From Tulasnella sp. 424 (lineage: Eukaryota > Basidiomycota > Agaricomycetes > Cantharellales > Tulasnellaceae): a stretch of 64,000 bases of DNA. The translations under genes were made by a program, and so were the position numbers. The stretch spans positions 1 to 64,000 of the forward strand of contig WSUB01000041.1 of the NCBI GenBank assembly GCA_019633425.1. Direction: 5' to 3'. Position 1 is the first letter of the stretch. The number at the start of each line of letters is the position of its first letter. The notes under the pieces were generated by a model. The model ran no database searches, was not told where the DNA came from, and saw nothing but the letters and a program-made list of their open reading frames with translations. Below, in pieces: positions 34,840 through 46,304 of the stretch.

Positions 34840-35212
34840 AGGAGGTGGAATGCGGTACAGCGCGTTGAGTGGCAAATGCAAGGATGAGGGCCAGGTATAG
34901 GTTTGCCTACTTAATCTCATAGAACGAGCGAAGACTGTGGGATCTGAGCACGATGTAAATTTTCTTGCGATCGGCTTGTAGCGTGTAATCGACTGTTCTT
35001 TAGTCTGTAGTTGTTGGGCCTTGGAATGAGATTGCCATGTCACGTGATTGAAGCGTGCCCGTTTGCCAGTCTGTTTTTCAACTCACAACACGCGCGCTCA
35101 ACTTTGAACATCGTCATTTCTCTCATTCCCCTTTGAAGCAACGACTCACAACGACAACGACGACGGCGACGACTCGTACACCAACCCGAATCAGCACGAA
35201 TTCGCCCCATTC
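34840..35212. promoter_or_regulatory. Upstream region of MPS1
   Basis: No gene is supported. The last 100 bases are an AAC/GAC-rich leader just before the MPS1 start, consistent with a promoter and 5' untranslated region. Confidence 0.4.
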
Positions 35213-38200
35213 ATGAGTGGTCTCGCTACTCCTCCGCAGATGTCGTCCCCCGCGCCCCATCAACCCGCCGAACCCGCCATCACAGACCTTCTTGCCGCCC
35301 TCGACGAATCAGACGACGAGCGAGATGTCGCTCCATCTTTCTATTACCAGCCAAACTTGGAGGACTCTCCAGAAAAGCCTTCATCCTCCTCGTCCAACAT
35401 CAACAACAAACGGCCCGCATCCCCTCTCATTGCGCCAACAAAGTCGTCGCTCTCTAATGACAGCAGCCCGACACTCACGGAAGGCATTGAAACCCAGGGT
35501 ATGGACTATCTAACCTCGTCGAGAGCCTCTGGCCCAGTTCCGCTATCGCGTTCCACCTCCCTCGTGGATCCTCCAGCTCGCGAGACGCGCCCCTTTGCTC
35601 GTGTTGCCTCGGTTCCCGCCTCGATCCTTCGAAAGGATAGGATCAGCGGTGCGAGCTCTCCTGAAGAAGATCCGGCCCCTCTCAGAAGGACTGGTAGCGA
35701 TGAGGGTGTTTTGAGCCCAGAGGCGAGTGTTGCAATCTCGACTGAACAAAGAACGCCTGACCTAATCCTTCTGCGTTCTATCTAGACTCCCGCCCCATCG
35801 TCCACTTATGCGCGCCGAATCCTCGCCAGTGCATCTCGAGGGGCGTTTCCTTCGAGTACGTCAAGACCACGCGAATTCCCATCGACTACACCCGGCCTCG
35901 GCACACGCATCACTTCAATGTCCACCTCGTCTGCATCAGGCCCCCGACTTCTCGGCCTTCGTCGTCTAGGCTCGAATAGTCCGAGCAGCACACCAGAATC
36001 CGAAGGAACCATTAAAGACACGCAAGAGGGCTCCCCAGAATCCTCCACCTCACCCCGAATTAGTCCTAGCGGAACCGGCTTTGGATCGTCCACGTCAGGC
36101 CCCGCCCGGAGCAGAGTCATGAGCGGGCGACTTGCTGCACCTCCAGTTAGGGCTAGGAAAGTCGCTATGGCGGCTGTCGGTGCGGTTGCAGAGGAGTCGG
36201 ACGAGGACGTTCAAGACAGGGAAAGGCGAGATGACGCCGAACAGGAAGCTCGGCGACAGTCTCTTGAGAGGAGATTAGAGCTAGAAAGGTTCGAGGAAGA
36301 ACGCCTGAAGGAGATGGAGATGGAGGCCGAGGTCGAGCGTGAACTTCAGAGAGAGCGGGAGTTACGTGAAAGAGAGGAATTGAGGGAACGAAGATCGTCG
36401 CCAGGCGGTTCGTAACAGTCTGTTGCACTGAAGTTTTCTTCATCCCTGATGGCAAGTTTTTCCTCTAGACCGCAACAGCCGCGGGAGATACAGCGATCAC
36501 TACGACTACGTCCTCGATGAGGGCCTAGCTGTCGACGTATCCCCGACCCAAAAAGGCCATCCACCTTCAACAGCCGCAAATCGTGCCCGGTCTGCTTCGT
36601 CCTCTGAACATGCCATTGTACCTCGAGCAGCTTCGAGCCAAGTAGACGTCCAACGAGCCGTGTCATCACTGGACTACTATTCCACATCTCGGGCAGTCAG
36701 CGCCGGGAAGTCGACTTCTCTTCGAAGACCAACCAGGCCAGGACAACCGAATGGATCATCCCTTGGAGCCACATCATCTGAGTCGTCTCTTGATCCCTAT
36801 GTAACCAAATCCCGAGGCTCTCGCGAATTCGAACAGTCGACAGCTGCCTCAAGTGCTCGCAATGCCTTGCGGGCTCCAACGTCTACACTCAGTCGCCAGG
36901 GATCCGCACCAACCGTTAGTAGCGGTCCCAGCTCGGCAGCCACTTCGACAGTCCAAGCTGCAGCAACCAATCGGCACCGACGAAATCCTACTGCGTCGGA
37001 CGTCCCGACGATGTCCAACCGTCTTCGAACGACTGCCAGCGCAACGGATCCTTATGCTACTACAGCGGAGAATCAAGCCAAAGAAAATCGGGCTTCTGGC
37101 ACGACTTGGAACGCGAGTGCCTCGGCAGGACCGGCGCTTCAATCAGCTTATGATGAAGGTCTGAAGGAGGTTACGAACAGAGAGCCGGAAGAGCGCGACA
37201 AGGATGAGAAGGGAGAGAAAGAGCGGACGATTGCACAACGCTACCCTCAGGCCTCCGCTGTCCAACAGCCACCTTCCCATGCCCCTTCTTTCGATGGTGC
37301 ATCGACTCCGGCTGCGCGGAAGACGAACCCTACGATCACGGTAATATCCAGAAACCGTCAAACAGAATGGCTCGAAAACTCATGTCATATTTCCACAGGT
37401 TCATCGTAAGGTCTATCAACGTCTCGAATGTATCGGGAAAGGGGGTTCATCGCGCGTGTACAAGGTCGTCTCACCAGAAAACGCAATATACGCAATCAAG
37501 CGTGTCTCGTTAGAGAATGCTGACCCAGCCACGATCGAAAGCTACAAGAACGAGATAGCTTTGCTCCGAAGACTAGAGGGCAACAAAAGGATTATTCGCC
37601 TGATCGAATACGATGCAACAAGCTCAAAAAAGAATCTGCTCATGGTGAGCCAAACGCCTTGGTTAGCTGGTTTCGAGAACCCTAGTACTTACTGCTTTTG
37701 TTGTGAAGGTAATGGAATGTGGTGAGGTCGACCTCGCGAAGCTCTTGACGGAGAAACAAGGAGAACCTGTGGACTTCCCTTGGGTGACATCGTATTGGCA
37801 CCAGGTCAGCATTCCCGGGCTGCGAACTTCACGACTCGGAACTAACCCCGATTCACGTCTGCAGATGCTGCATGCGGTTCAAGTCATTCATGAAGAGAAA
37901 ATCGTGCATTCCGACTTGAAGCCCGCCAACTTTGTCCTCGTCAAAGGGTCGCTAAAGCTCATCGACTTTGGCATCGCCAAGGCAATTCCCAACGACACTA
38001 CGAATATTCAGAGAGAGCAACAGGTGCGTACCATTTCATTCTTGCTGGCGCGTACTCTTGACAAAGCCTCTCTTCGCCTAGATTGGCACGGTCAACTACA
38101 TGAGCCCAGAGGCCATTCAAGGCACCCACGGGATGGCCGGTGGCGTGCGTGTTATGAAACTCGGCCGAGCTAGTGACGTGTGGTCACTCGGTTGCATCCT

Positions 38201-38815
38201 GTATCAAATGATATACGGCCAGGCCCCGTTCTACTTTCTGAGCATGTGGCAGAAGATGTCAGCAATACCTGACCCTTCGCACGCGATCGACTTTCCTGCT
38301 GTGGCTATTCCAACGGTGTTAGGACCTCGCGACCCTCAGACTGGCCAGCCCGGCCCGCCGCAGCGGATCATGGAGCATGCAACACCGATTCCACCGGGGA
38401 TTATAGAAACGATGAGAAGCTGCCTCAAGAGGGATCCAAAAGCCCGACCAAGCATTCCCGACCTATTAGCGGAGAAGTGGAATATGAGCCCAGAACCCCG
38501 TGAGTAGGCTCCGAGTTCTTTACATTTCGTGGGCACTCATTGACAGTCCCCTTAGCTCAACCCCCGCGGCCCTCCAGTCCCAGTCCTCTGCTGCGTCCCG
38601 ACGAGGCCATCATTGATGACAACATGATGTATCAACTCATCATGTACACGTTGCAGAATGTGCCCCAAAACGCAACTCCGGCCCAAATAAAGGAGATGGT
38701 CAAAGTAAGGAGTATCGCGACGCCGTTATAGTAAACGCTAACCCTGTGACTCGCTTAGGGGCTTCGACCGCGATTGCAGGAAGCTCGGAGACATCGCCAA
38801 CCCTCATCGGCTTGA
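35213..38815 (+). CDS. MPS1: Mps1/TTK-family dual-specificity kinase
   Basis: Mps1 acts in the spindle assembly checkpoint at kinetochores and in spindle pole duplication. The start [12 protein letters not shown] at 35213 opens a long Ser/Pro-rich N-terminal half. It includes an acidic-basic helical segment ([20 protein letters not shown]) near 36250. The kinase domain begins with [16 protein letters not shown] (about 37430) and has the catalytic lysine in YAIKRV. The Mps1-type catalytic loop [18 protein letters not shown] and the activation-segment signature [12 protein letters not shown] (after an intron near 38022-38080) follow. [16 protein letters not shown] leads into the C-lobe. HSD in place of HRD is normal for Mps1. 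After the kinase domain comes a short Pro-rich tail ending at the TGA at 38813-38815. Introns near 35755, 36412, 37340-37398, 37645-37709, 37804-37863 and 38503-38557 keep the frame. All key kinase residues are present. Confidence 0.93.
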
Positions 38816-39234
38816 AACGTCCGGTACCATCTTTCTACTTCAACCTTTGCTGCTGTTAAATATGTCTGTGTCAACGAACTTTAAAAACTATTCTCTCATT
38901 TCAATTTCCTCTCTTCTTCTCTGCATGCCATTCTTTTGGTTCCTCCTCATCCACCTGTGTGTTCTATATATGTCATCCATTACTTGCTGTGCACTTGCTA
39001 TCTCGATGCATAATTTTTGGGGAACGACGGTGTGGACAAGCTAATGTCATTGGGCCTCGGTCAATAACGACGTGACGAAACAACCTCGGAACTCGTCACC
39101 CAAATGCGTTTGAACGGACTGCCCGACCTGCCGACAATCTCACTTCGTTGAATCGACAGAAACGATCGTTAAGCGCACACTAAGACTCCAGGCTCGGCGA
39201 ATCAAGTTCATACTCTGGGGCCAACAAGGAAACC

Positions 39235-39645
39235 GAACAATATATATTAGGATCGAATAAATAGACTGGGTCAATGAGAAAGCGAGACCCGATGGGATAC
39301 AAGAGACGCGCAGAAGACAGAAACAGTAAAGGAAACGGTACACGAGAACCGAGGAGATAAATATGAGAGGAAAAAGCAGGTCCGTGATGCTTGGGATGAT
39401 GGAGCCGAACCAAAAATACCAAGTTACCCGAAAAAAAAGTCCTATCTAAACTAAAAGAAGAGAAAGAAGGCAAAGAAAAAAATTCCGAAGGAGTTCAAAA
39501 ACCTTGAGCGAGTCCGTGGAAAGGGCCCGGGGGAACGAGCGCTTGGTCAGTCGTCGCGACAAAGACGTCGATGTCGTCGAGCTTGTCAAGGACCTGGGCT
39601 TGGTGGTGTCAGAATAGAACACTCAGCGATGCGGCAATCGACCGA
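39235..39645 (-). repeat. Dispersed repeat, internally deleted inverted copy
   Basis: Read on the minus strand this matches 2885-2955 joined directly to 3586-3945. It runs from CCTTGACAAGCTCGACGAC straight into GTCTTTGTCGCGACGACTG. The coding centre of the long copy is missing, and what remains is broken by stops. Only one minisatellite unit is present. It is therefore a non-coding remnant or a non-autonomous member of the family. Edges were judged by eye. Confidence 0.7.
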
Positions 39646-39774
39646 GGTATCCCGTACATGCAAGGGTCTACGATATAAGAGGAAAGAACAAACATTAGGA
39701 AACGGACGAGTCGAGAGAGAAACAAACATAAGAGGAAATCGAGAGGTTAAGCGCCAGTCTCTCGAATAGGTGTT

Positions 39775-39783
39775 CTTTATATA
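39775..39783 (-). promoter_or_regulatory. TATA-box-like site upstream of the truncated repeat
   Basis: On the minus strand this reads TATATAAAG, a strong match to the TATA consensus. It is about 130 bases before the start of the repeat homology, followed by a T/C-rich tract with an intron-like end (TATCGTAG). Whether it drives transcription is unknown. Confidence 0.35.
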
Positions 39784-40984
39784 GGCGAGTGGTCCTATCC
39801 TTTCGCGGAGTCGGACGGCAGCCCGTCTTGTCCTTGCGTCGGGGCCTTACGTTGCCCGATCGAAAGGCGTCTGAGACCCTTGCAGATCTCCGACAGTCTG
39901 AATTCCAAAACGACCCGAGATCTTGGACAGCCCCACTTTCCCCTTTAACCCCTTACACCTCCGCCTAGACGTACAGTAGTGAAGCGTTTATTGATCGTCT
40001 GGGAAGGATGATCGACCGTGAAGACGTCTCCGGTGGTGCCCAAATTAACCGAGGCTTCCTTCCTCGACCGCCAGGCAGGTTAGCCCCAGCCCGTCCACTG
40101 ACAGCGTTAAGCATTCGATCATCGTCGCTGCACGTCTTGCAGTTGGGAGATCGCATCCAGCAACAGCGGTGGCATCTTGTTTCTTCACCGAACCATGCCG
40201 AACGTCGGTCGTGCGCCCAGTTGCGACTTTCTCCGCAGCACCACGAGATAGGGTGTACGAGCACAGGCGCCAGGGTCTACTGAGAGGATACGTGATGCGA
40301 AGGGGTGATGTCGCCAAGAGAGGTACATATATAAACAACGGAGGCAAAACGTTCCCTCTCTTCCGCCGACCAAATGCCAAGCGCCAATGTCTGAACTCAA
40401 CACGGATTCAACCTGAAACGACGTTGCATGCAGTGCGTCTTGCTAAAATCCATTCTTTTTGGAACAATCGCCGAGCCGCTCGTCATCACGCGCGACCCCT
40501 CTGGATGCGAGCGACGTTGTGTCAGATAGTATTGTTATTCACCAATGTACGCCGTATGACGGGAAACTCTGCATGTTTACATTAGATCGACCTTTCACGA
40601 AGCTAGAAAGGTTCCAGTCGGGAACTACGGCTGCACGAGAATGATAACTAGGGAAGCTGCTTTGGGAAGCGTTTTGACAAGGACGAATGGGGGAAGGAGG
40701 TAGAAAGACCGGGGGGGGGGCCTGACCCTAGAATCAACCTCGGATTTGTCAACCAAGTTAGAATACGGCTCAACCTTTGGAACGTATAATTTATGCCATG
40801 GATGTGCAGTACTTGTCAATGTACAGCAGGGACTATGATATGATAAACGTCTATGGGGTAGGGCAACATGCAAATAAAGTAAATGAGGAAATGGATGGAG
40901 GCAAAAAAGCGCGTGTACAATGATCTTCGACAACAGAAGAGACAAGGGGGGGTATCAAACTCGTGTCGCACCAGGCGAGAGATA

Positions 40985-42967
40985 TTATCGATCTTCCAGC
41001 ATTCGGAGACCAACGTCCTTGTTCTTGTTCCACATCGAGCCTTTGAAAGCTGCAAACTCTTGATTCGACCGTTCCCATCCTTTCGCCAGCATTTGGCGGA
41101 CGTCTGCTTCGAATTCTCGGTGTGCTCGACCGTGCATCTTGGGTTCATACTGGCGGATGAGTTCGTCGATAGTGATACTGAGACCGTGCTGGCGTTTGGC
41201 ATGACTTGATGAGTCCGCGTCTGAGAAGGGCGAGGTGCCAGCTCGAAGAAGTTGGATGGCGTGGATTTCACGGAGAGCTTGCGGCCGGACGATCGTGACG
41301 CGGTCGTCAGCAGTGTAAACGTATGAGGCGCGGAATCGACGGGTTACGAGCAACGGGACCTATTGCGGGTAATAATGTGTCAGTCTACAGTTGATATGTG
41401 CCCGGGTTAAAGGGACCTACGTTGCATTGGATAGCCATGACGACGGTCGAGCTTGCCTTTTCGTCATAGTCTGGCGGGTTGGGGAATGGTCAGCAACAGA
41501 TTAGTGGACGCGAGACTAATGTGGACCATACAATGTGAATTTGCAAATGCTGGAAGGACGACGTCCATCGATTGCATGAGCTCGTAGTATTGATAATAAT
41601 CAAGGTCGCGGTGGAACTTGACTACATTGCGCAGTTCACTGGGAAAGTCATCGATCCAGCCTTGTGCACCAATTAAATGGAGCTGGAAAGGCTCGTCCGA
41701 AGGATCAGGAAGGAATTCAGTAGTTCCTGGGTTGGGCGGAAGATAACCCCATAGTTTGGGATTTGCTAGATGGCGGAAACGAAATTAGGGAGGCGAGACG
41801 TCGGGTGAAGGAGAGGCGCAACGTTACTCTTTATAGCTCCGGCAAGATCCCACAAGACACCGAGATAGTCTCTCCTTTTTGGGTCCATTAGACCTTGTAC
41901 TACGGCGTTGGTGAGCTTGCGGGTTCCCTTTCGTTCTGGCCTCGGCGGATCCGGGAGGGGTATGATGGGCAAATGGAGGTCGACATTGACGTACTCGGCC
42001 AAAGAGGTATATTCAGAAGGGGTCGGGGTATCTGACGTTGTTTGGAGGTACTGGAGAAGAGAGAAGGAGACGCTGGATGGGGAGGTTTAGCACACCCGAA
42101 GCGAGTTTGCGAATGTTCTGAATGACGTACTGCTCTGCCAATGTCAAGTATCGAACAGCTCCTCGGATGGTCCACTCATGGAGAAACGTGAATGATCGCT
42201 GTGAGAGGGGAGATGAGGATCGTGACTGGAGAAGAGGGACCAGGGGCTGATGATGAACGAACCCTGTCTGAAACCTCGTGAATGATGCAAGCGACTGTGA
42301 ATTTTTTGTTAGCGGGTCTGGCATCCCAAGCGTCGAGGAGTTGTTGGGACCAAAAGTCCATGCTGTGAAAGAGGGGAAGTGAGAAGCAAGCAAAGAGCTG
42401 GAAAGCGGCAAAAACGCACTCGTATTCGCATGTACCAAGGACGACGAGACCAATCATGTCCCCCGGCGCGTCGGGGAAAAGCTTTGGATCGTTGATGTCC
42501 TTGGTGAGGGTGTGGTAGCTAAATTGCTTTCCATGAAATATTTCTGTGCGGTTGACGACCTGGAGAAAGAGGGGTTAAATATGAGAAGGCTCTAGCGTGC
42601 CGGTCGCGGCATGGCGTTGCCGACGAACCTCGTCGAAGCCATAGTCGCCCAGTTTGTAAGGGGTTTCAACGTAAAGACGAACAGAGTCGTGTGTGCCGAG
42701 AATGTTTTCCATAGTGTGAGCGACGGGAACGAGGACATCGTGATGCCATGCTCCAAATGTGCTTGCCAGGGCAACTCTCTTATATTTGAGTGCTGAGAGA
42801 TCAGGGTCTCTGCTTGGATCGACGTCTAGATTTGGGGAGGTCCAAGGCTGAGTGATTTGAGATTTGTAGTATTGCAGATGTTGGGAAGAAGAGTTTGAGA
42901 AGGAGAAAAAGATTGCAAGGAGGAAAAGAGTGGCAGCGAGCAGGAGGACTGGACGCAAAAACGCCAT
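40985..42967 (-). CDS. Membrane-anchored glycosyltransferase-like protein
   Basis: The spliced protein begins MAFLRPVLLLAATLFLLAIF at 42967, a short N-terminus plus one signal-anchor helix, implying a type II Golgi or ER membrane protein. A luminal domain follows with VALASTFGAWHHDV, HTMENIL and VRLYVETPYKLGDYGFDEV near 42830-42630. After several introns, the C-terminal third contains LHLIGAQGWIDDFP, FHRDLDYYQYYELMQSMDVV, LPAFANSHYYDEKASSTVVM and CNVPLLVTRRF. These resemble the donor-binding half of GT-B glycosyltransferases. It ends LRMLEDR at the TAA at 40985-40987. The sugar and acceptor cannot be told from sequence. Glycosyltransferase is an inference from fold-like motifs; the coding status is well supported by the length and the frame continuity across introns. 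Confidence 0.7.
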
Positions 42968-43844
42968 GGGAGGCGACTAGGGGTAATCTAAAAGGGTATG
43001 TTGGTAAAAGAGAGGAAGGGGAAGAGAGGGTGGTTTTGGTGATGAAGGGAGAAGAAAGGAACGAGAGGTTTAGGTAGATGAACCGGAGGTTGGCGGAGAT
43101 ATGGGCCAAGACACCCCAAAACGTAACGACAGTACCCCGCGCCAAGTTGCTTCTATTGCAACAGAAGGAGGGTGAAGCTTGGTACTTGGCTCTAAATAAA
43201 GGTGAAGACCATGCCGCGTTACACAAGTACTTGCATGACGACATGTCTGTCAGTATCCCCGGTTCTTCCGGCACGGCCACTCGTAGCGCTCACCAGCCCA
43301 GGCCATTCACAACGTGGGAGATCGCGTCTCCAAAGCTGGGAATATGGAACAGGAAATGCTACCAGCCTCGTTCCGTATTCGCCTTTTCTTCGCTCCCTTT
43401 CAGCGCAGCGAAGATGGAGCGAAGACTCGGATAATAGAAATACATCGTCATAGTTGCATACTCATCTTCCCCTTACACTCGCTTTATCATTATTTGTTTT
43501 GTGGGCTCCCTTTCATCCCATCCTCGCGCCGAGGCGAATGCCGAACCAGGATGACAACATTCAACCCCGTGCCGTATTCCGTGATGTCACACTTGATGCT
43601 TTTTACGTCCGCCTTCCAATACTCTCCTCGTTATTTCTTCCGTTGGAGAGGTGACTCATTGAAGAGAGTGCAGTGCCGAGGTGTGAGTATGTGCAGTGAG
43701 GAGAGTTGATTGTTGTTGTGGACAATGTGTATGGTGTGCCTTTGTCCCCGACACACAGTTCGACGCTCTCCCTTTACAAAAACACCACCATCCGCTCTCT
43801 CTCGCTTCTCCCGCTGCTTCCATATACCCATCTACTACTCACAA
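42968..43844. other. Divergent intergenic stretch
   Basis: This lies between the glycosyltransferase-like gene (-) and the next gene (+). One plus-strand frame at 43078-43434 (118 codons, MNRRLAEIWAKTPQN) could be a small gene but has no recognisable domain and no visible intron, so I do not call it. The right end is pyrimidine-rich and leads into the next start codon. Confidence 0.4.
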
Positions 43845-44523
43845 ATGTCTAGCCCAACTCAACCTACAGCTGCCCCAGCACCATCTGAAGCTCCCGCACA
43901 GGCCGTGGATGATAATAGCACCAAAGAGCCTTATGTTCAAGTAGATCCAAAGAAGGTGGCATCCTACGAACTAGGTCTTGCTACCACAGACGACTACCAC
44001 ACATGCTACCACAAACTAAGACCTCACATCGCATACATGCTCGAACTCTTGCGCCTCAACAAGTCTTGGGTTCCCCAGGACACAGTAGACGGATTTGAAG
44101 AGTGAGCTTTGTCCCGCCCTCACGCCCCTCTCATCCAACTAACACACACTTTTCAGAGTCTTCCAAGGTTGGCTCAAAGGCATCGAAAAGAAGAACACGG
44201 GCGGTTCCGTCAAGGAATTGGCCACAAGACGAGGTCACACGGAAACAACCGCCCTCTTCACTCGCTACCTCGCTCTCCGAAAATCGATCGAGGTGCGCAG
44301 AGAGCTTCAGAGCCTCTCTCTCTCACAGAATTTTATTGATTTAAGTCGTTTTCGGGACGTTCTCCTTTGACCGCAGGACGAATCCAAAAACCGCACCGTT
44401 CTACCTCCGCCTCCCCCAACCATCGCCTTACTCTCGACAATTGGCAAGCCCACACCTTCATCCCCACAAGCAGGTCCATCCAAGCCTCGCGAGGAGATCC
44501 CAGAGATCCAGGCCGCCGCTTGA
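43845..44523 (+). CDS. Small conserved-looking protein of unknown function
   Basis: Three exons give a protein of about 180 residues, from MSSPTQPTAAPAP at 43845 to the TGA at 44521-44523. The first 35 residues are Ala/Pro-rich. A compact central region follows with YELGLATTDDYHTCYHKLRP, AYMLELLRLNKSW and VFQGWLKGIEKKNTGGSVKE, likely alpha-helical. A Pro/Ser-rich tail ends the protein (PPPPPTIALLSTIGKP). The introns, near 44102-44156 (GTGAGC..TCAG) and 44293-44376 (GTGCGC..GCAG), keep the frame open. I do not recognise the family and see no membrane segment or targeting signal. It converges on the LRR gene with 83 bases between the stops. Confidence 0.65.
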
Positions 44524-44606
44524 GCGAGCCATCCCTTGTACTCGCTGTAATTAAGCTGTGTTTTACAATACATCTCATTCTCACTCGCTATAATACACAC
44601 AATATG

Positions 44607-46206
44607 TTATACATCCAACTCGAACTCGTCCTCCCAATCTTGTTCAACCACCATACCCTTGGCAGGATTCGATTCCACCGGCGTAGCTTCCGCCTCCTTT
44701 TCCAAGAAATCCAGACATCCACCGGAACAACCCCGCCACTGAATGGGGACCACCCCACCAGGCAAATCACTCACAACCACCTCCGCCACGTCCTTGACCC
44801 ACTCGAACCTCTCCTCGGCATGATCCACAAACATGGGCGCCCATCCGTGGTTTGGTGAAGGGCAGACGTTAAACCTCGGGTTCATCCCCGCGTCGTCGTC
44901 CACATCCCGACTAGCAACCTGTCGTTTCCCACTGGGTTGCGGTGACGGTGATGACGGTCGTAATGCACGAGACGGCGCTTCCATCGTCCTTGAGCGGGAG
45001 TTCCGTGGTAATGCTGCGTTGATTTTTCGAGAAAGTTCCACACTTGGAAAGTCGGGCGGTAATGGCAGCTCCCATATTTCCTCCAATCTGGTTTTCGTCC
45101 TCATCCCGGCTTCCGTAGAAGACGATAATGGAGGAGATAGGAGGATAGAGGTCGCAATGTCAAGAAGGGACCGCACGCCTTGACGATGCCTTTCCACATC
45201 GGACAGGAGTCGATCAACTCCAGGAGCTCCTGGTGGACGTCGTAATGGGTTGCCGTTGAGCGAGAGCTTCTTCAAGCTCATGCCCAGCATTTCCGAAGGC
45301 AGGTAGGATATCCGGTTGTAGGAGAGGTTGAGTTCTTCCAGATTAACGAGGCACGCGATAGCTGGTGGGACGTGACTAAGTTGATTGCTTCCTAGGGTCG
45401 AGAGTCAGGAGACGCAACACATAATGCATGCCGAGACTCACTGAGACTAAGCATGGTCAGACCTCGCAGCAGAAACAACTCGGTGGGTAATTTGGTGATC
45501 GAGTTGGACGCGAGCAAGATCTGAATTTCTGCATATTTGGGTGGTGCCTTCTCATTCAACGCCGACGTACGAGAATTGGCTCCGAGCATGGTCGTCTTGG
45601 TTCTGTCAAAGACTCGTGAAGAGGGACCCGCCATGGTGGCCACTGGAGCAGAAACCGCTCGGGATAAGAGTCTGGTGTTCTGATGAGAGCCTGTCCGGGT
45701 AGGCTTGAGGACGACGAGCTTGGCGGCATCAGAAACGATAGATGGGATGTAGGTCAAGTTCTTGTTTCTAGTCATATTGTCAGTAGCAAAGCCCAGTCGA
45801 AATCAGGGGATACCCACTGCAAGTCGATTTCGCCCGCACGCCCAGCGAAAAGAGATTCAATGGCATCCTCCCAAAGGAGTTTTTGCGGATCCTCCACTAA
45901 AAGGCCGTCGGATTGAAATGAGACCTTGCGAGGGACAGGGTCCACGTCCGCTGGAGGAGTCTGGAGTTGGAGGACTGATGGCTTGGCATGTTTACTTTCT
46001 GGTTCTGGAGTGCGCGGGCTACGATGGCGTTGATGGTACAGTGGTGGTGCTTGCGTAGCTTTAGCACTGGCAGCAAAGGGGTCGGTGAAGATCCCAGGGC
46101 TTATCGAAGAGCTGGCGGATGGCGAAGACGAAGCAGACGGCTTTGAGACTGAACGTCGTTGAGGCGTTGGCGAGACAGGTGGGGATGGAAGGTATGGGTT
46201 GGACAT
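44607..46206 (-). CDS. Leucine-rich-repeat protein
   Basis: The start MSNPYLPSPPVSPTPQ at 46206 opens a Ser/Pro-rich N-terminus, then PQKLLWEDAIESLFAGRAGEIDLQ leads across an intron (about 45770-45817) into the repeats. The leucine-rich repeats read LTYIPSIV, ILLASNSITKLPTELFLLRG, then LEELNLSYNRISYLPSEMLG and LKKLSLNGNPL, between about 45770 and 45230. The second half is polar, with RRPPGAPGVDRLL and a C-terminal segment that has several cysteines and tryptophans (PIQWRGCSGGCLDF), ending EFELDV at the TAA at 44607-44609. LRRs of this type bind proteins; partner and role are unknown. The N-terminal Pro-directed serines suggest regulation by phosphorylation, which is inference. Confidence 0.75.
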
Positions 46207-46304
46207 GTTGAAGGTAGGACGAGAATAGTAGTAGTGGAGTTGGTGGTCAAGAGTGCAATGCGCGTAAATAATATCTCACGTGACATCAAAACAAACACAG
46301 GTTC

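Larger units (their letters stand above)
38816..40984. other. Gene-poor stretch holding the truncated repeat copy
   Basis: No protein-coding gene could be supported. The stretch holds the MPS1 3' flank, the inverted, shortened repeat copy (39235-39645), a TATA-like site on the minus strand at 39775-39783, and a G run near 40711-40720. Several open frames of 60-140 codons overlap on both strands between 39960 and 40660, but none resembles a known family. Confidence 0.45.

Noticed and set aside
39965..40585. Overlapping frames of 70-140 codons on both strands
   Set aside because: None matches a known protein, they overlap each other on opposite strands, and no consistent introns join them.
43078..43434. 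Plus-strand 118-codon frame between two divergent genes
   Set aside because: It has an ATG and a plausible N-terminus but no recognisable domain, and lies where promoters are expected. Left as a possibility, not called.
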